Shown in pieces: positions 1 to 8,003 of a stretch of 64,000 bases of DNA (position 1 is the first letter of the stretch; each line of letters starts with the position of its first letter). The translations under genes and the position numbers were made by a program. The notes beneath the pieces were generated by a model. The model saw only the letters and a program-made list of their open reading frames with translations. It ran no database searches and had not been told where the DNA came from. Origin of the DNA: Geobacteraceae bacterium (GTDB lineage Bacteria; Desulfobacterota; Desulfuromonadia; Geobacterales; Geobacteraceae); assembly GCA_029975275.1 (NCBI GenBank), contig JARKPN010000083.1, positions 1 through 64,000 of the forward strand, in the 5' to 3' direction.

Positions 1-1475
1 ACGTAGTTGACGCACGACTCCACCACCGCGTCCAGGGCCTTCTTCAACTGGGCCTGGTTTACGTCGTGCTGGTACTGGCCCACGCCGATGCTCTTGGGAT
101 CTATTTTCACCAGCTCGGCCAGCGGGTCCTGCAGGCGGCGCGCGATGGAGATTGCGCCGCGTACCGTCAGGTCCAGCTCCGGGAACTCCTCCCGGGCGAT
201 CTCCGACGCCGAATAGACGCTTGCCCCGGCCTCGCTCACCATGACCACCTGGATGCCTTTTCCCGCTGCCGCCAGGGTCTCCCTTACGAACTGTTCGGTC
301 TCCCTGCCGGCGGTGCCGTTTCCCACCGCCACCATCCCGCTGTCGTGCGCGTCGATCAGCCTTAGCAGCTCCCTGCGGGCAGCCTCGGCCTTCCCCTCGC
401 CGGTGTGCGGGTAGATGGTGGCGTGGTCGAGGAACCGGCCGGTCTCGTCCACGGCGGCCAGCTTGCAGCCGGTCCTGAGCCCCGGGTCGATGCCGAGTAC
501 CCGTTTCCCCCCGGCCGGCGGCGCCAAAAGGAGGTTGCGCAGGTTATCGGCGAACACCCGGATGGCAGCCTCGTCGGCCCGCTGTTTCGCCTCCAGCCTG
601 AGCTCCACCTCGATGGAGGGCGCAATCAGCCGCTTGTAGGCGTCCTCTGTCACGCCTTCCAGCAGCTCCCCGAAGATGCTGTTCCCGCGCACGATCCGCG
701 ACTTCAAGCCCGCGAGGATCTCCTCTACCGGAGCGATAATGGAGAGGAACAGCACCTCCTCCTTTTCCCCTCTCCGCATGGCGAGCATCCGGTGGGACGG
801 GATCTCCCTCAGCGGCTCCTGGTAGTCGTAGTACATCTCGAACTTGCTGACGCTCTCCTTCTTGTCGCCCGCCACCCGCGAGGCCATGATCCCCTGCTCG
901 CCGGTCAGCCGTCGCACCAGTGCCCTCAGGTCGGCGTCCTCGGCGAACCGCTCGGCCAGGATGTGGCCGGCACCCTCCAGGGCCGCCGTGGCGTCGCGTA
1001 CCTCCCGCTCCGGGTCGACGAAGGGGGCGGCCGCCTCCCCGGGGGTCCCGGTGGTCAACTCCTGGGCCGCCAGCAGGTCGGCCAGCGGCTCCAGTCCTCT
1101 TTCCCGTGCAATGGTGGCCCTGGTGCGGCGCCTGGGCTTGAAGGGGAGATAGAGGTCCTCCAACTCGGTCTTCTGCCGTGTCGCCCCGATCCTGGCCGCC
1201 AGCTCGGTTGTCAGCTTCCCCTGCTCCTCGATGGATTTGAGCACCGTGAGCTTGCGCTCCTCCAGTTCGGCAAAGTAGGCAAAACGCTCCTCGATGCCGC
1301 GGATTGCCACCTCGTCCAGCTCGCCGGTCCGCTCCTTCCGGTAACGGGCGATGAACGGCACCGTTCCTCCCTCCCGCAGCAGGGCAACGGTGTTTTCGAC
1401 CTGAAAGGCCTCGAGCCCGCTCTCCTCCGTGATCCAGCCCAGGATGCGGGCGATGTCGATTTCAGTCAGGGACAT
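1..1475 (-). CDS. tex: Tex family transcription accessory protein, 3' end cut by window edge
   Basis: About 491 codons are visible; the C-terminal part, with the rest of the helix-hairpin-helix region and the S1 RNA-binding domain, lies outside the window. The start at 1475 opens MSLTEIDIARIL and has an AGAGG ribosome site. Residues 1 to about 190 are the helical Tex N-terminal domain, including VPFIARYRKE and LEDLYLPFKPRRRT. Around residue 321 an RNase H-like YqgF domain begins (RVLGIDPGLRTGCKLA). The HhH region starts with SIGVGQYQHDV near the cut. Tex proteins bind nucleic acids and affect transcription; the family call rests on these motifs. The gene stands alone, divergent from the radical SAM pair. 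A long plus-strand reading frame across it (405-1493) is a GC-rich shadow. Confidence 0.95.
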   Translation of the reverse strand, partial: MSLTEIDIARILGWITEESGLEAFQVENTVALLREGGTVPFIARYRKERTGELDEVAIRGIEERFAYFAELEERKLTVLKSIEEQGKLTTELAARIGATRQKTELEDLYLPFKPRRRTRATIARERGLEPLADLLAAQELTTGTPGEAAAPFVDPEREVRDATAALEGAGHILAERFAEDADLRALVRRLTGEQGIMASRVAGDKKESVSKFEMYYDYQEPLREIPSHRMLAMRRGEKEEVLFLSIIAPVEEILAGLKSRIVRGNSIFGELLEGVTEDAYKRLIAPSIEVELRLEAKQRADEAAIRVFADNLRNLLLAPPAGGKRVLGIDPGLRTGCKLAAVDETGRFLDHATIYPHTGEGKAEAARRELLRLIDAHDSGMVAVGNGTAGRETEQFVRETLAAAGKGIQVVMVSEAGASVYSASEIAREEFPELDLTVRGAISIARRLQDPLAELVKIDPKSIGVGQYQHDVNQAQLKKALDAVVESCVNY

Positions 1476-2147
1476 TGTAACCTCTTGATCTGATGAGATG
1501 TTTCTGGATTGCGACCGACAAGAACGACCATGCCGGCGGTAACGGTTTTGATATCTTTGCCTCGCACCTGGTTTTGAAAGGGGTTGGATACTACCACAGG
1601 AAAGGATACTTGGAAAGGGGGTCGGGGGTAGTTCGGCCTCCTTGTTTCGATCAAAATAAAAATATTAAAATCATTGACTATCAATAATTATTTTTTTAAA
1701 TTACTTTTGTGCTGAATCCCGGCATCTGATGATTGACGCACCAACCTCGAATACCCCTCTTTCCCTGTCGGTCGGCCCATTCATCGAAATGGCCGGTTCA
1801 GTCCGGACTTCCTGATATTTTCGGTCGGCGGCTTCTCTTCAATAAGCCGCCGGCATTTTTCCTTTCCCGTTCCGCCTGTCCTGATTGGACCGCGGTCAAG
1901 TTCCGCCTGGGGAAATGAGATTGATGGAAGTTTATGAATTGATGTAACGAGCAAATTTCATTTAACTACTCGACATCATTCCGCGGTAAAGCAAGGGAGG
2001 GGACAAGTGACTTCAGGTCAACTACCGGCAATACTTCGGCCCGGTTGTTGTGATCATCTGTTAGAGAGGGGTGATGGCCATGGTTGATATTGTGGTTTAA
2101 GCAGAGACGTACTATAGCAAGAAAATTAAGACTCAGGAGGTATAACC
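1476..2147. other. 672-bp intergenic region with no convincing gene
   Basis: This stretch lies between two divergent genes and must hold both promoters. It has a markedly AT-rich patch at about 1650-1710 and one intrinsic-terminator-like hairpin at 1826-1860. A tiny frame at 2074-2100 (ATG to TAA, MAMVDIVV) follows a GAGAGGGG sequence and could be a leader peptide, but nothing else supports it. The short open frames at 1493-1687 and 1733-1918 have no ribosome site or recognisable product. Confidence 0.5.
1826..1860 (+). terminator. Intrinsic terminator-like hairpin
   Basis: A perfect 9-bp stem (CGGCGGCTT at 1826-1834 with AAGCCGCCG at 1844-1852) has a 9-nt loop and is followed by GCATTTTT. 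No plus-strand gene ends just upstream, so it may end a small untranslated transcript or lie in the leader of the 2148 operon. Confidence 0.55.
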
Positions 2148-2459
2148 ATGCAGATCAAAAGATTGAACGTTTCCCTTCCATCATGGGTTTTTCATCGTAA
2201 AATAGAAGTAATGTATCTTGTGATTGGTCCGGACGGACTTCCTAAATTCAAGGATATTCTTGAGCTTGGTATAACCGAACAACTCATGAATGTCGTAAGC
2301 AAGCATGTGAACGCCTACATAAAAGAGGGGACATTGCCGCCGCATGATATTATGTCTCCGATTCTGAACATTGCCGACGACATTTTTGCCGGCAAGACCC
2401 CGACAATCAGGTCAGGAGATTACATCTCCTTACAGCAGTATGCGGCAAGGGTCGGCTGA
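2148..2459 (+). CDS. Small unknown protein, possible radical SAM substrate
   Basis: The protein has 103 residues and a strong AGGAGG site 8 nt before its ATG. I do not recognise the family. It has no cysteine, no signal peptide and no membrane segment. The N-terminal half reads as mixed beta/alpha (LPSWVFHRKIEVMYLVI, then FKDILELGITEQLMNVVSKHV). The C-terminal third is richer in small and polar residues (AGKTPTIRSGDYISLQQYAARVG). It does not carry the PqqD pattern expected of a RiPP recognition protein. It ends 29 bp before a radical SAM/SPASM gene on the same strand. That arrangement is typical of RiPP precursors or of dedicated partner proteins, so it is either a substrate or a binding partner (inference). 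Confidence 0.6.
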   Translation: MQIKRLNVSLPSWVFHRKIEVMYLVIGPDGLPKFKDILELGITEQLMNVVSKHVNAYIKEGTLPPHDIMSPILNIADDIFAGKTPTIRSGDYISLQQYAARVG

Positions 2460-2488
2460 CAAATTCTCCACGTCTGAGAGATTACGAA

Positions 2489-3556
2489 ATGAAGATTTCC
2501 GAAGATTCGGCAATGTTTGATGGATTTCCCTTTATTCTCGGATGGGAGCTGACTCTGGCCTGCAACCTCATGTGTGGTCATTGCGGTTCAACTGCGGGAC
2601 TGCCGAGAGAGAAAGAGTTCACCACCGGGGAAGCACTGGCTTTATGCGAACAGTTTCCTGGAATGCTTGTGCAGGAGGTCGACTTTACCGGTGGTGAACC
2701 TTTATTGCGTGATGATTGGCCGCTCCTGGCAAAGCGACTCAATGACTACGGCATCACGGTAAAAATGGTCACTAACGGGATACTGCTGGACAAAAAGGCA
2801 GTTCGTCTTATGCAGGACTCGGGTGTCGTTGCGGTCGGAATAAGTATTGACGGGTTGGAGCCGACCCATGATTACATTCGTGGCCGCCCAGGGCTTTTTA
2901 GAAACCTTATGGCCTCAATCCAGGACGCAATCAGGGAAGGTTTGTCATCAACGGTTATTACCAGCGTGAATCATCTGAATATTCATGAGTTGTCAAATCT
3001 GATGAACTTGCTTCTTGACTCGGGAGTTACGAACTGGCGGCTCCAGCCGTTATTTCCGCTTGGAAGGGCATCACGCGGCGGAGAGCTCTTCTTGTCCGAT
3101 CAGGATTTCCTGGATTTCGGCAAGTTCGTTGCCGAGCGGAAACCGCTCGCCAGGGAAAAAGGCATGGAAATGCGCACTGGTGACGCATTCGGCTATTTTA
3201 CTGAACTCGACGACGCCGACCTGCCTTGGAATGGATGCCCGGCAGGCCTGATCTCTTGCGGGATCACCAGCGACGGCGGAGTCAAGGGATGCCTCTCAAT
3301 GCCGGACGAGCTGATTGAAGGAAACCTGCGCGAAAGAGATTTCTGGGACATATGGTTTGACAGCGGTGCGTTCAGTTATAATCGCGGGTTTTCATCTCAA
3401 GCTCTCGGCGAGTTTTGCGAAGGTTGCGAAAAATCCACCGAGTGCCGGGGCGGATGCAGCGCTATGTCCTATGCCATGACGGGCAGGTTTCACAACGATC
3501 CTTACTGTTTTTGTGGAATGCGAACGAGGTCCCGGCAAGCAAGAAGCAAGTGGTGA
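2489..3556 (+). CDS. Radical SAM/SPASM domain protein
   Basis: The protein has 355 residues. The SAM-cluster motif CxxxCxxC is at C25, C29 and C32, and GGEP at 68-71. The C-terminal SPASM region has cysteines at 250, 257, 268, 310, 313, 319, 323, 340 and 342, enough for auxiliary Fe-S clusters. SPASM enzymes usually modify ribosomal peptides or activate enzymes through the 5'-deoxyadenosyl radical. The preceding 103-residue protein is the natural candidate substrate or partner. No peptidase, transporter or PqqD-like protein lies nearby, so a complete RiPP pathway is not visible. The start at 2489 has only a weak GAGAG site, so the true start could be a little downstream (ATG at residue 9). 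Resemblance to heme-maturation enzymes (AhbD/NirJ type) is possible. Confidence 0.85.
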   Translation: MKISEDSAMFDGFPFILGWELTLACNLMCGHCGSTAGLPREKEFTTGEALALCEQFPGMLVQEVDFTGGEPLLRDDWPLLAKRLNDYGITVKMVTNGILLDKKAVRLMQDSGVVAVGISIDGLEPTHDYIRGRPGLFRNLMASIQDAIREGLSSTVITSVNHLNIHELSNLMNLLLDSGVTNWRLQPLFPLGRASRGGELFLSDQDFLDFGKFVAERKPLAREKGMEMRTGDAFGYFTELDDADLPWNGCPAGLISCGITSDGGVKGCLSMPDELIEGNLRERDFWDIWFDSGAFSYNRGFSSQALGEFCEGCEKSTECRGGCSAMSYAMTGRFHNDPYCFCGMRTRSRQARSKW

Positions 3557-3793
3557 TGAAATGCCTGGTTGGGTTGTAGATGCGGCTACTAGGTAAGATG
3601 AAGGACACGCCGGGCGCTTTGGCGACGACGCCCTGAACGGGCTGCTGCCGGCCGCCCCGCGAGCGGCCGGTTAAGATTGGCGTTGCTTCGACGGACACGG
3701 CAGGTGTATGGTGGCAGCCGAACCAGTCTGTAGAGTGACGTCGTGCTGTCCGGCAATAAAATGCCTTTGGCCTGATGTGCTGATGAAAGAGAC

Positions 3794-3829
3794 GCCCTGT
3801 CGAACAACGGTTGTTCGGCAGGGCTTTTT
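3794..3829 (+). terminator. Intrinsic terminator
   Basis: Arms GCCCTG-T-CGAACAA and TTGTTCG-G-CAGGGC form a 14-pair stem with one T-G pair and a 3-nt loop (CGG), followed by TTTTT. It should end the radical SAM transcript before the TetR/efflux promoter. Confidence 0.8.
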
Positions 3830-3864
3830 CTTTACAAAACTTTGCTTGAAGTTTTCAAATAACA

Positions 3865-3886
3865 ATTTTAAATTCATATTTAAAAT
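3865..3886 (+). promoter_or_regulatory. Perfect 9-bp inverted repeat, likely TetR operator
   Basis: ATTTTAAAT at 3865-3873 is exactly mirrored by ATTTAAAAT at 3878-3886 with a 4-nt spacer. It lies 25 bp before the TetR start. A weak promoter (TTGAAG at 3846, 17-bp gap, TAAATT at 3869) would have its -10 inside the palindrome, so a regulator bound there would block transcription. This suggests autorepression of the whole efflux operon (inference). Confidence 0.6.
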
Positions 3887-3911
3887 AAACGTTTGGATTT
3901 ATCGAGGCGTT

Positions 3912-4568
3912 ATGACAAGGCAGGCGGCTGGAGCTACCAGGGAAAAACTGCTGATCGCGGCGAGCGACGTGTTTGTCGAAAAGGGGTTTCGAGACGCGAC
4001 GGTGGCTGAGATATGCAGGCGTGCAGGGGCAAACATCTCCGCCGTGAATTACTATTTCGGCAGCAAGAAGGCCCTGTATCAGGAGGCGTGGCGCCATTCT
4101 TTCGCTGAATCCATCGCGGCCCATCCGCAGGACGGCGGGGTGAGCGAAGCGGCGCCTCCCGAGGAGCGGCTGCGGGGTCAGGTGAAAGCATTGATTGAAC
4201 GGATCGCCGACGAGTCGAGCAAGGATTTCTTCATCTCGCAGATGGAGTTCGCCAATCCGACCGGCCTGTTGCATGAAGTGATGAAATCGGAGCTCATTCC
4301 GCTGCGGGAAAAGACCCTGTCGGTGGTGCGGGAACTGCTCGGGCCGGAGGCGACCGAGGAGCAGGTTGCTCTGTGCGAAACCTGCATCCTCGGCATGTGC
4401 ATGCATCCGCTGTTGATGCAGCGGGCCAGACAGAGACTGAAGATCCCTGAAGCGCCGGTCGTCATTCATGACCTTGGAGCGTATATCGAGCATGTGATGA
4501 AGTTCGCCCTGGCAGGGATTCGTGCAATCCGCGGTCAATGCCGGATATCCCGAGGCCCGCACAGATGA
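3912..4568 (+). CDS. TetR/AcrR family regulator of the efflux operon
   Basis: The protein has 218 residues. The N-terminal TetR helix-turn-helix spans about residues 8-55 (REKLLIAASDVFVEKGFRDATVAEICRRAGANISAVNYYFGSKKALYQEAW). The C-terminal ligand domain resembles the CerR-type (DUF1956) domain. The start at 3912 is chosen because the DNA-binding domain begins there; the frame stays open upstream to 3708, but that stretch crosses the terminator and operator. The stop overlaps the start of the TolC-like gene (ATGA), so this regulator heads the efflux operon. It probably represses the operon from the palindrome at 3865-3886 and is released by an efflux substrate; the inducer cannot be read from the sequence. 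Confidence 0.9.
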   Translation: MTRQAAGATREKLLIAASDVFVEKGFRDATVAEICRRAGANISAVNYYFGSKKALYQEAWRHSFAESIAAHPQDGGVSEAAPPEERLRGQVKALIERIADESSKDFFISQMEFANPTGLLHEVMKSELIPLREKTLSVVRELLGPEATEEQVALCETCILGMCMHPLLMQRARQRLKIPEAPVVIHDLGAYIEHVMKFALAGIRAIRGQCRISRGPHR

Positions 4569-6010
4569 GGGCTTCCCGGATACCACGCACGCTTATCGTA
4601 CTTGCCATGCTCGGACTCCCGGCCTGCATTACGGTCGGCCCGGATTACACAACACCGGTCCTGGACGTGCCGGCAACCTGGAGCCGGCTCGACGCAACCG
4701 CCGGTCCGACGACGGAGACCGCTGCCGACGACGATCCCGGCCGGTGGTGGCGGAACCTGAACGATCCGCTACTCTCCGAGCTGGTGGAAGAGGCCCTGAA
4801 GGGAAGCCCGGACCTGCGCAGCGCACAGGCCAGGCTGCGTGAGGCACGCGCCGGCCGGGCGGTCGCCGCGGCCGGACTTTTCCCGGAAGTCACCGCGTCC
4901 GGCAGCGCCAGCCGCGGCAGGACGAGCGGGGAAACCGGCGGTGGCGGCACGAACAGCCTGTTCAGCGTCGGCTTCGACGCAAGCTGGGAGATGGACGTGT
5001 TCGGTGGCGTTCGCCGGGGAGTCGAGGCCGCCGAAGCCGACCTGGCGTCATCGGTTGCGGACCTGCAGAACGTACTGGTTACGCTGGTGGCCGAAACAGC
5101 GAGAAACTATGTTACGGTGTGCTCCCTGCGGCAACGGCTCGGCATAGCCCGCGAGAACCTGGCCAGCCAGTCGGAGACGCTGCAGTTGACCTCCTGGCGC
5201 GCCCAGGCCGGGCTGGTCACCAGCCAGGACGTGGAGCAGGCGCGCAGCAACCGGGAGCAGACCCGGGCACAGATTCCGACACTGGAAATCAGCCTCGCCG
5301 AGGCTGAGCATCGCCTGGACGTCCTGCTGGGCAAGGCGCCGGGAACGCTGCATGCCCGTCTTGCCGCCGCCGGCGAGCTGCCGGCCTTGCCCGACCGGAT
5401 AGCCGTCGGTATCCCGGCCGACACCCTGCGCCGCCGCCCCGACGTGCGGGCCGCGGAGCGCACGCTGGCGGCGGAAACCGCACGGGTGGGGGCGGCCGAG
5501 GCGGCACGCTATCCGACCTTCACGCTGTCCGGCTCCATCGGCCTGGAAGCGCTCACCGTAGGCGCACTCGGCAGTGGCGGCACCTGGTCGCTGCTCTCGG
5601 GCATCACCGCGCCCCTATTCAATGCCGGCCGCCTGCGCGGCCAGGTGGAAAAACAGGATGCGGTGCGCGAGCAGGCGCAGATTGCGTATGAAAAAACAGT
5701 GCTCAACGCATTGCAGGAAGTGGAAAACGCGCTGGTCGGACTCTCCCGCAACCGGGAGCGGGGCGAGGCGCTGGCTGCCGCCGCGGAATCCGCGAGCAAC
5801 GCCGCGACGCTGGCGAGACAGCGCTACAGCACCGGCCTGGTGGATTTCCAGTCGGTGCTCGACACCGAGCGCGATCTGCTGTCGGTCGAGGACAACCTTG
5901 CCAGCACCCGCGCCGACGGCGTTCTGGCGCTTATCAGTTTGTACAAGGCACTGGGCGGCGGATGGTCGTCGCAGAGCGAGGCCGCCGCTGCCGGCAAGGA
6001 CACTCCATGA
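4565..6010 (+). CDS. Outer-membrane efflux lipoprotein, NodT/TolC family
   Basis: The protein has 481 residues. The chosen start at 4565 gives a short lipoprotein signal (RTLIVLAMLGLPAC) with the acylated cysteine at residue 21, and it overlaps the TetR stop. An in-frame ATG at 4538 would add nine residues; neither start has a clear ribosome site. The mature part has two TolC-like repeats with heptad-rich coiled-coil helices (LVEEALKGSPDLRSAQARLREARA; ALQEVENALVGLSRNRERGEAL) and the typical RRPDVRAAER motif. It should form the outer-membrane channel for the adaptor and MacB-type pump encoded directly downstream. The stop overlaps the next start (ATGA). Confidence 0.9.
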   Translation: MRASRIPRTLIVLAMLGLPACITVGPDYTTPVLDVPATWSRLDATAGPTTETAADDDPGRWWRNLNDPLLSELVEEALKGSPDLRSAQARLREARAGRAVAAAGLFPEVTASGSASRGRTSGETGGGGTNSLFSVGFDASWEMDVFGGVRRGVEAAEADLASSVADLQNVLVTLVAETARNYVTVCSLRQRLGIARENLASQSETLQLTSWRAQAGLVTSQDVEQARSNREQTRAQIPTLEISLAEAEHRLDVLLGKAPGTLHARLAAAGELPALPDRIAVGIPADTLRRRPDVRAAERTLAAETARVGAAEAARYPTFTLSGSIGLEALTVGALGSGGTWSLLSGITAPLFNAGRLRGQVEKQDAVREQAQIAYEKTVLNALQEVENALVGLSRNRERGEALAAAAESASNAATLARQRYSTGLVDFQSVLDTERDLLSVEDNLASTRADGVLALISLYKALGGGWSSQSEAAAAGKDTP

Positions 6011-7302
6011 ACGAACCCAATGTTTCCCAAGACACTCAAGACGCCGCTCTGAAGCAACTCCTGGAAAAACAGCCGACAGGGTTCTTCTCTCGCACGCGCT
6101 TGTGGCAGGCCGGCGCGCTGCTGGTGATTGCCGGCGCCCTTCTGCTGTATTTCCGCTCGGGCGGCGAAACAGACGCGCCGCGCTACAAGACCGAGCCGGC
6201 AACAATAGCCGACCTGGTGGTCAGAGTATCCGCCACCGGCAACCTGCAGCCGACCAACCAGGTGGACGTGGGGAGTGAGCTTTCCGGCATCGTCGACCAG
6301 GTGTTCGCCGACGTCAACGACCATGTCAGGAAAGGGCAGGTGCTGGCCCGTCTCGACCTTTCCAAGCTCCGGAACGCGGTGGCCAAGTCCCGCGGCAGCC
6401 TCGCAGCCGCCGAGGCGCAGGTGCTGCAGATGCAGGCCACGGCCGCGGAGGCGCGGGCCGAGCTGGCCCGCTTCCGGCAGGTGTCTCAATTGTCCGGAGG
6501 CAAGGTGCCGTCCAAGACCGAAATGGACACCGCCGAGGCCAATCTGAAGCGTGCCGAGGCCAACGTGGCAAGCTCCCGCGCCAGTGTGGCCCAGGCCCGC
6601 GCCAACCTGCAGTCCGACGAAACAGACCTTGCCAAGGCCACCATCCGGTCGCCCATCAACGGCGTGGTGCTGGCGCGGGAGGTGGAGAGGGGGCAGACGG
6701 TGGCGGCCTCGTTCCAGGCGCCGGTGCTGTTCACGCTGGCCGAGGACCTGTCGAAGATGGAACTGCAGGTGGATGTTGACGAGGCCGACGTGGGTCAGGT
6801 CAAGATGGGCCAGAAGGCCCTGTTCAGCGTCGACGCCTGGCCCGGCCGCAGGTATTCCGCCGTCATCACCAGGGTCGGCTACGGCTCCCAGGAAAAGGAC
6901 GGGGTGATCTCCTACCTCACCGTGCTCGGGGTCGAGAACTCGGACCTCAGCCTTCGCCCCGGCATGACCGGCACGGCGGAGATCACCACACTGACGCGGT
7001 CGAAGGTGCTGCTGGTTCCGAATGCGGCGCTGCGTTTCACTCCACCGGAGACGAACCTGCCGCAGAAGAAGAACGGCGGCGGCATCGTAGGCGCATTGAT
7101 GCCCCGGCCTCCGAGCCAGACGCCGAAGGTCCGGTCGACGTCCGACAACGGTGCACCGCGCGTATGGGTGCTGCGCAACGGTCAACCCGCGGCCGTCCAG
7201 GTCAGTGTCGGCGCCACCAACGGCAAGATGACCGAGATTACCGGGGGACCGCTCAAGGCCGGCATGCAGGTGATAACCGAGACGTTGGGCGGGCAGTCAT
7301 GA
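6007..7302 (+). CDS. macA: MacA-like periplasmic adaptor (RND/HlyD family)
   Basis: The protein has 431 residues, with one N-terminal membrane helix (LWQAGALLVIAGALLLYF) after a short cytoplasmic segment. It continues with a biotinyl-lipoyl half-domain (VDVGSELSGIVDQVFADVNDHVRKGQVLARLD), a long alpha hairpin (about residues 115-205), the second lipoyl half (IRSPINGVVLAREVERGQTV) and beta-barrel and membrane-proximal domains. It bridges the inner-membrane MacB-type permease and the TolC-like channel. The gene starts in an ATGA overlap with its upstream neighbour and ends in another with the ATPase gene, so the four efflux genes are translationally coupled. Confidence 0.9.
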   Translation: MNEPNVSQDTQDAALKQLLEKQPTGFFSRTRLWQAGALLVIAGALLLYFRSGGETDAPRYKTEPATIADLVVRVSATGNLQPTNQVDVGSELSGIVDQVFADVNDHVRKGQVLARLDLSKLRNAVAKSRGSLAAAEAQVLQMQATAAEARAELARFRQVSQLSGGKVPSKTEMDTAEANLKRAEANVASSRASVAQARANLQSDETDLAKATIRSPINGVVLAREVERGQTVAASFQAPVLFTLAEDLSKMELQVDVDEADVGQVKMGQKALFSVDAWPGRRYSAVITRVGYGSQEKDGVISYLTVLGVENSDLSLRPGMTGTAEITTLTRSKVLLVPNAALRFTPPETNLPQKKNGGGIVGALMPRPPSQTPKVRSTSDNGAPRVWVLRNGQPAAVQVSVGATNGKMTEITGGPLKAGMQVITETLGGQS

Positions 7303-8003
7303 GAGGTTCACCTCTCATCAGCCTGACCGGCATCACCAAGACCTACGGCAGCGGGCAGGCCGCCTTCCAGGCACTGAAGGGGATCGACCTCTCCATCGAG
7401 GCCGGCGACTTCGTTGCCGTAATGGGTCACAGCGGCTCCGGCAAGTCGACCACCATGAATATCCTCGGCTGCCTCGACACCCCCACCAGCGGCAGCTACC
7501 GGTTTCTCGGGGTGCCGGTCGAACGGCTGTCGCGCAACCAGCGTGCGCTGCTGCGGAAGAATTACCTGGGGTTCGTCTTCCAGGGCTTCAACCTGCTGGC
7601 GCGCACCACCGCGCTGGAGAACGTGGAATTGCCGCTCGTCTACCGGGGCGAGCCGGCTGCCGTCCGCCATGACGCTGCGCGCGCCGCCCTGGGGCAGGTG
7701 GGCCTGCAGGGCTGGGAACACCATACCCCGGCAGAGCTGTCCGGTGGGCAGCAGCAGCGGGTCGCCATTGCCCGCGCCATCGTCACGAAACCCGCGGTGC
7801 TGTTGGCCGACGAGCCCACCGGCAACCTTGATACCCGCACCAGCCGGGAAATCATGGACCTGATCACGACCTTCAACCGCGAGCGCGGCATCACCGTGCT
7901 CATGGTAACCCACGAGCCCGACATGGCGGCGTATGCCAAGCGGGTGGTCCGTTTCGTGGACGGCAGGGTGGAGAGCGATCAGCGTAACGGGGAGGCCCGC
8001 TGA
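7299..8003 (+). CDS. ABC transporter ATPase, MacB/LolD type
   Basis: The protein has 234 residues. Walker A is GHSGSGKST near residue 46, followed by a Q-loop (VFQGFNLLARTTALENVELPL), the signature LSGGQQQRVAIARAI, and Walker B (VLLADEPTGNLD) with a distal histidine (MVTHEPD). The insertion pattern and NLD motif are those of the MacB/LolD/FtsE clade. In enterobacterial MacB this domain is fused to the permease; here it is a separate gene sharing one base with the permease gene (TGATG). It powers export or mechanotransmission through the tripartite complex. The start at 7299 is set by the ATGA overlap; the frame is open further upstream. Confidence 0.93.
   Translation: MRGSPLISLTGITKTYGSGQAAFQALKGIDLSIEAGDFVAVMGHSGSGKSTTMNILGCLDTPTSGSYRFLGVPVERLSRNQRALLRKNYLGFVFQGFNLLARTTALENVELPLVYRGEPAAVRHDAARAALGQVGLQGWEHHTPAELSGGQQQRVAIARAIVTKPAVLLADEPTGNLDTRTSREIMDLITTFNRERGITVLMVTHEPDMAAYAKRVVRFVDGRVESDQRNGEAR

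Larger units (their letters stand above)
3557..3911. other. 355-bp intergenic region rich in hairpins
   Basis: Between the radical SAM gene and the TetR gene lie several strong hairpins (GGGCG...CGCCC near 3610-3633; GGCCGC/GCGGCC near 3650-3668), an intrinsic terminator at 3794-3829 and an AT-rich palindromic operator at 3865-3886. A short frame ATG-3582 to TGA (18 codons, MRLLGKMKDTPGALATTP) overlaps the first hairpin and has no ribosome site. I do not call it a gene. Confidence 0.5.

Noticed and set aside
405-1493. Long plus-strand open frame opposite the Tex gene (362 codons)
   Set aside because: It is a GC-rich shadow: the minus-strand frame gives a clear Tex protein with YqgF and HhH motifs, and the plus-strand translation has no recognisable domain and an unnatural composition.
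2148-2459. PqqD-type recognition protein for the radical SAM enzyme
   Set aside because: The pattern of PqqD (about 90 residues with the G-x-x-V-x-L and IW-x-LLDG blocks) is absent.
3582-3638. 18-codon frame after the radical SAM gene as a possible RiPP precursor
   Set aside because: It has no ribosome site, lies within strong hairpins, and shows no leader/core layout. The 103-residue protein upstream of the enzyme is the better candidate.
5824-7185. Minus-strand 453-codon frame across the MacA-like gene
   Set aside because: The plus strand encodes an unambiguous periplasmic adaptor in a coupled operon; the minus-strand product is rich in His, Gly and Arg and matches nothing.
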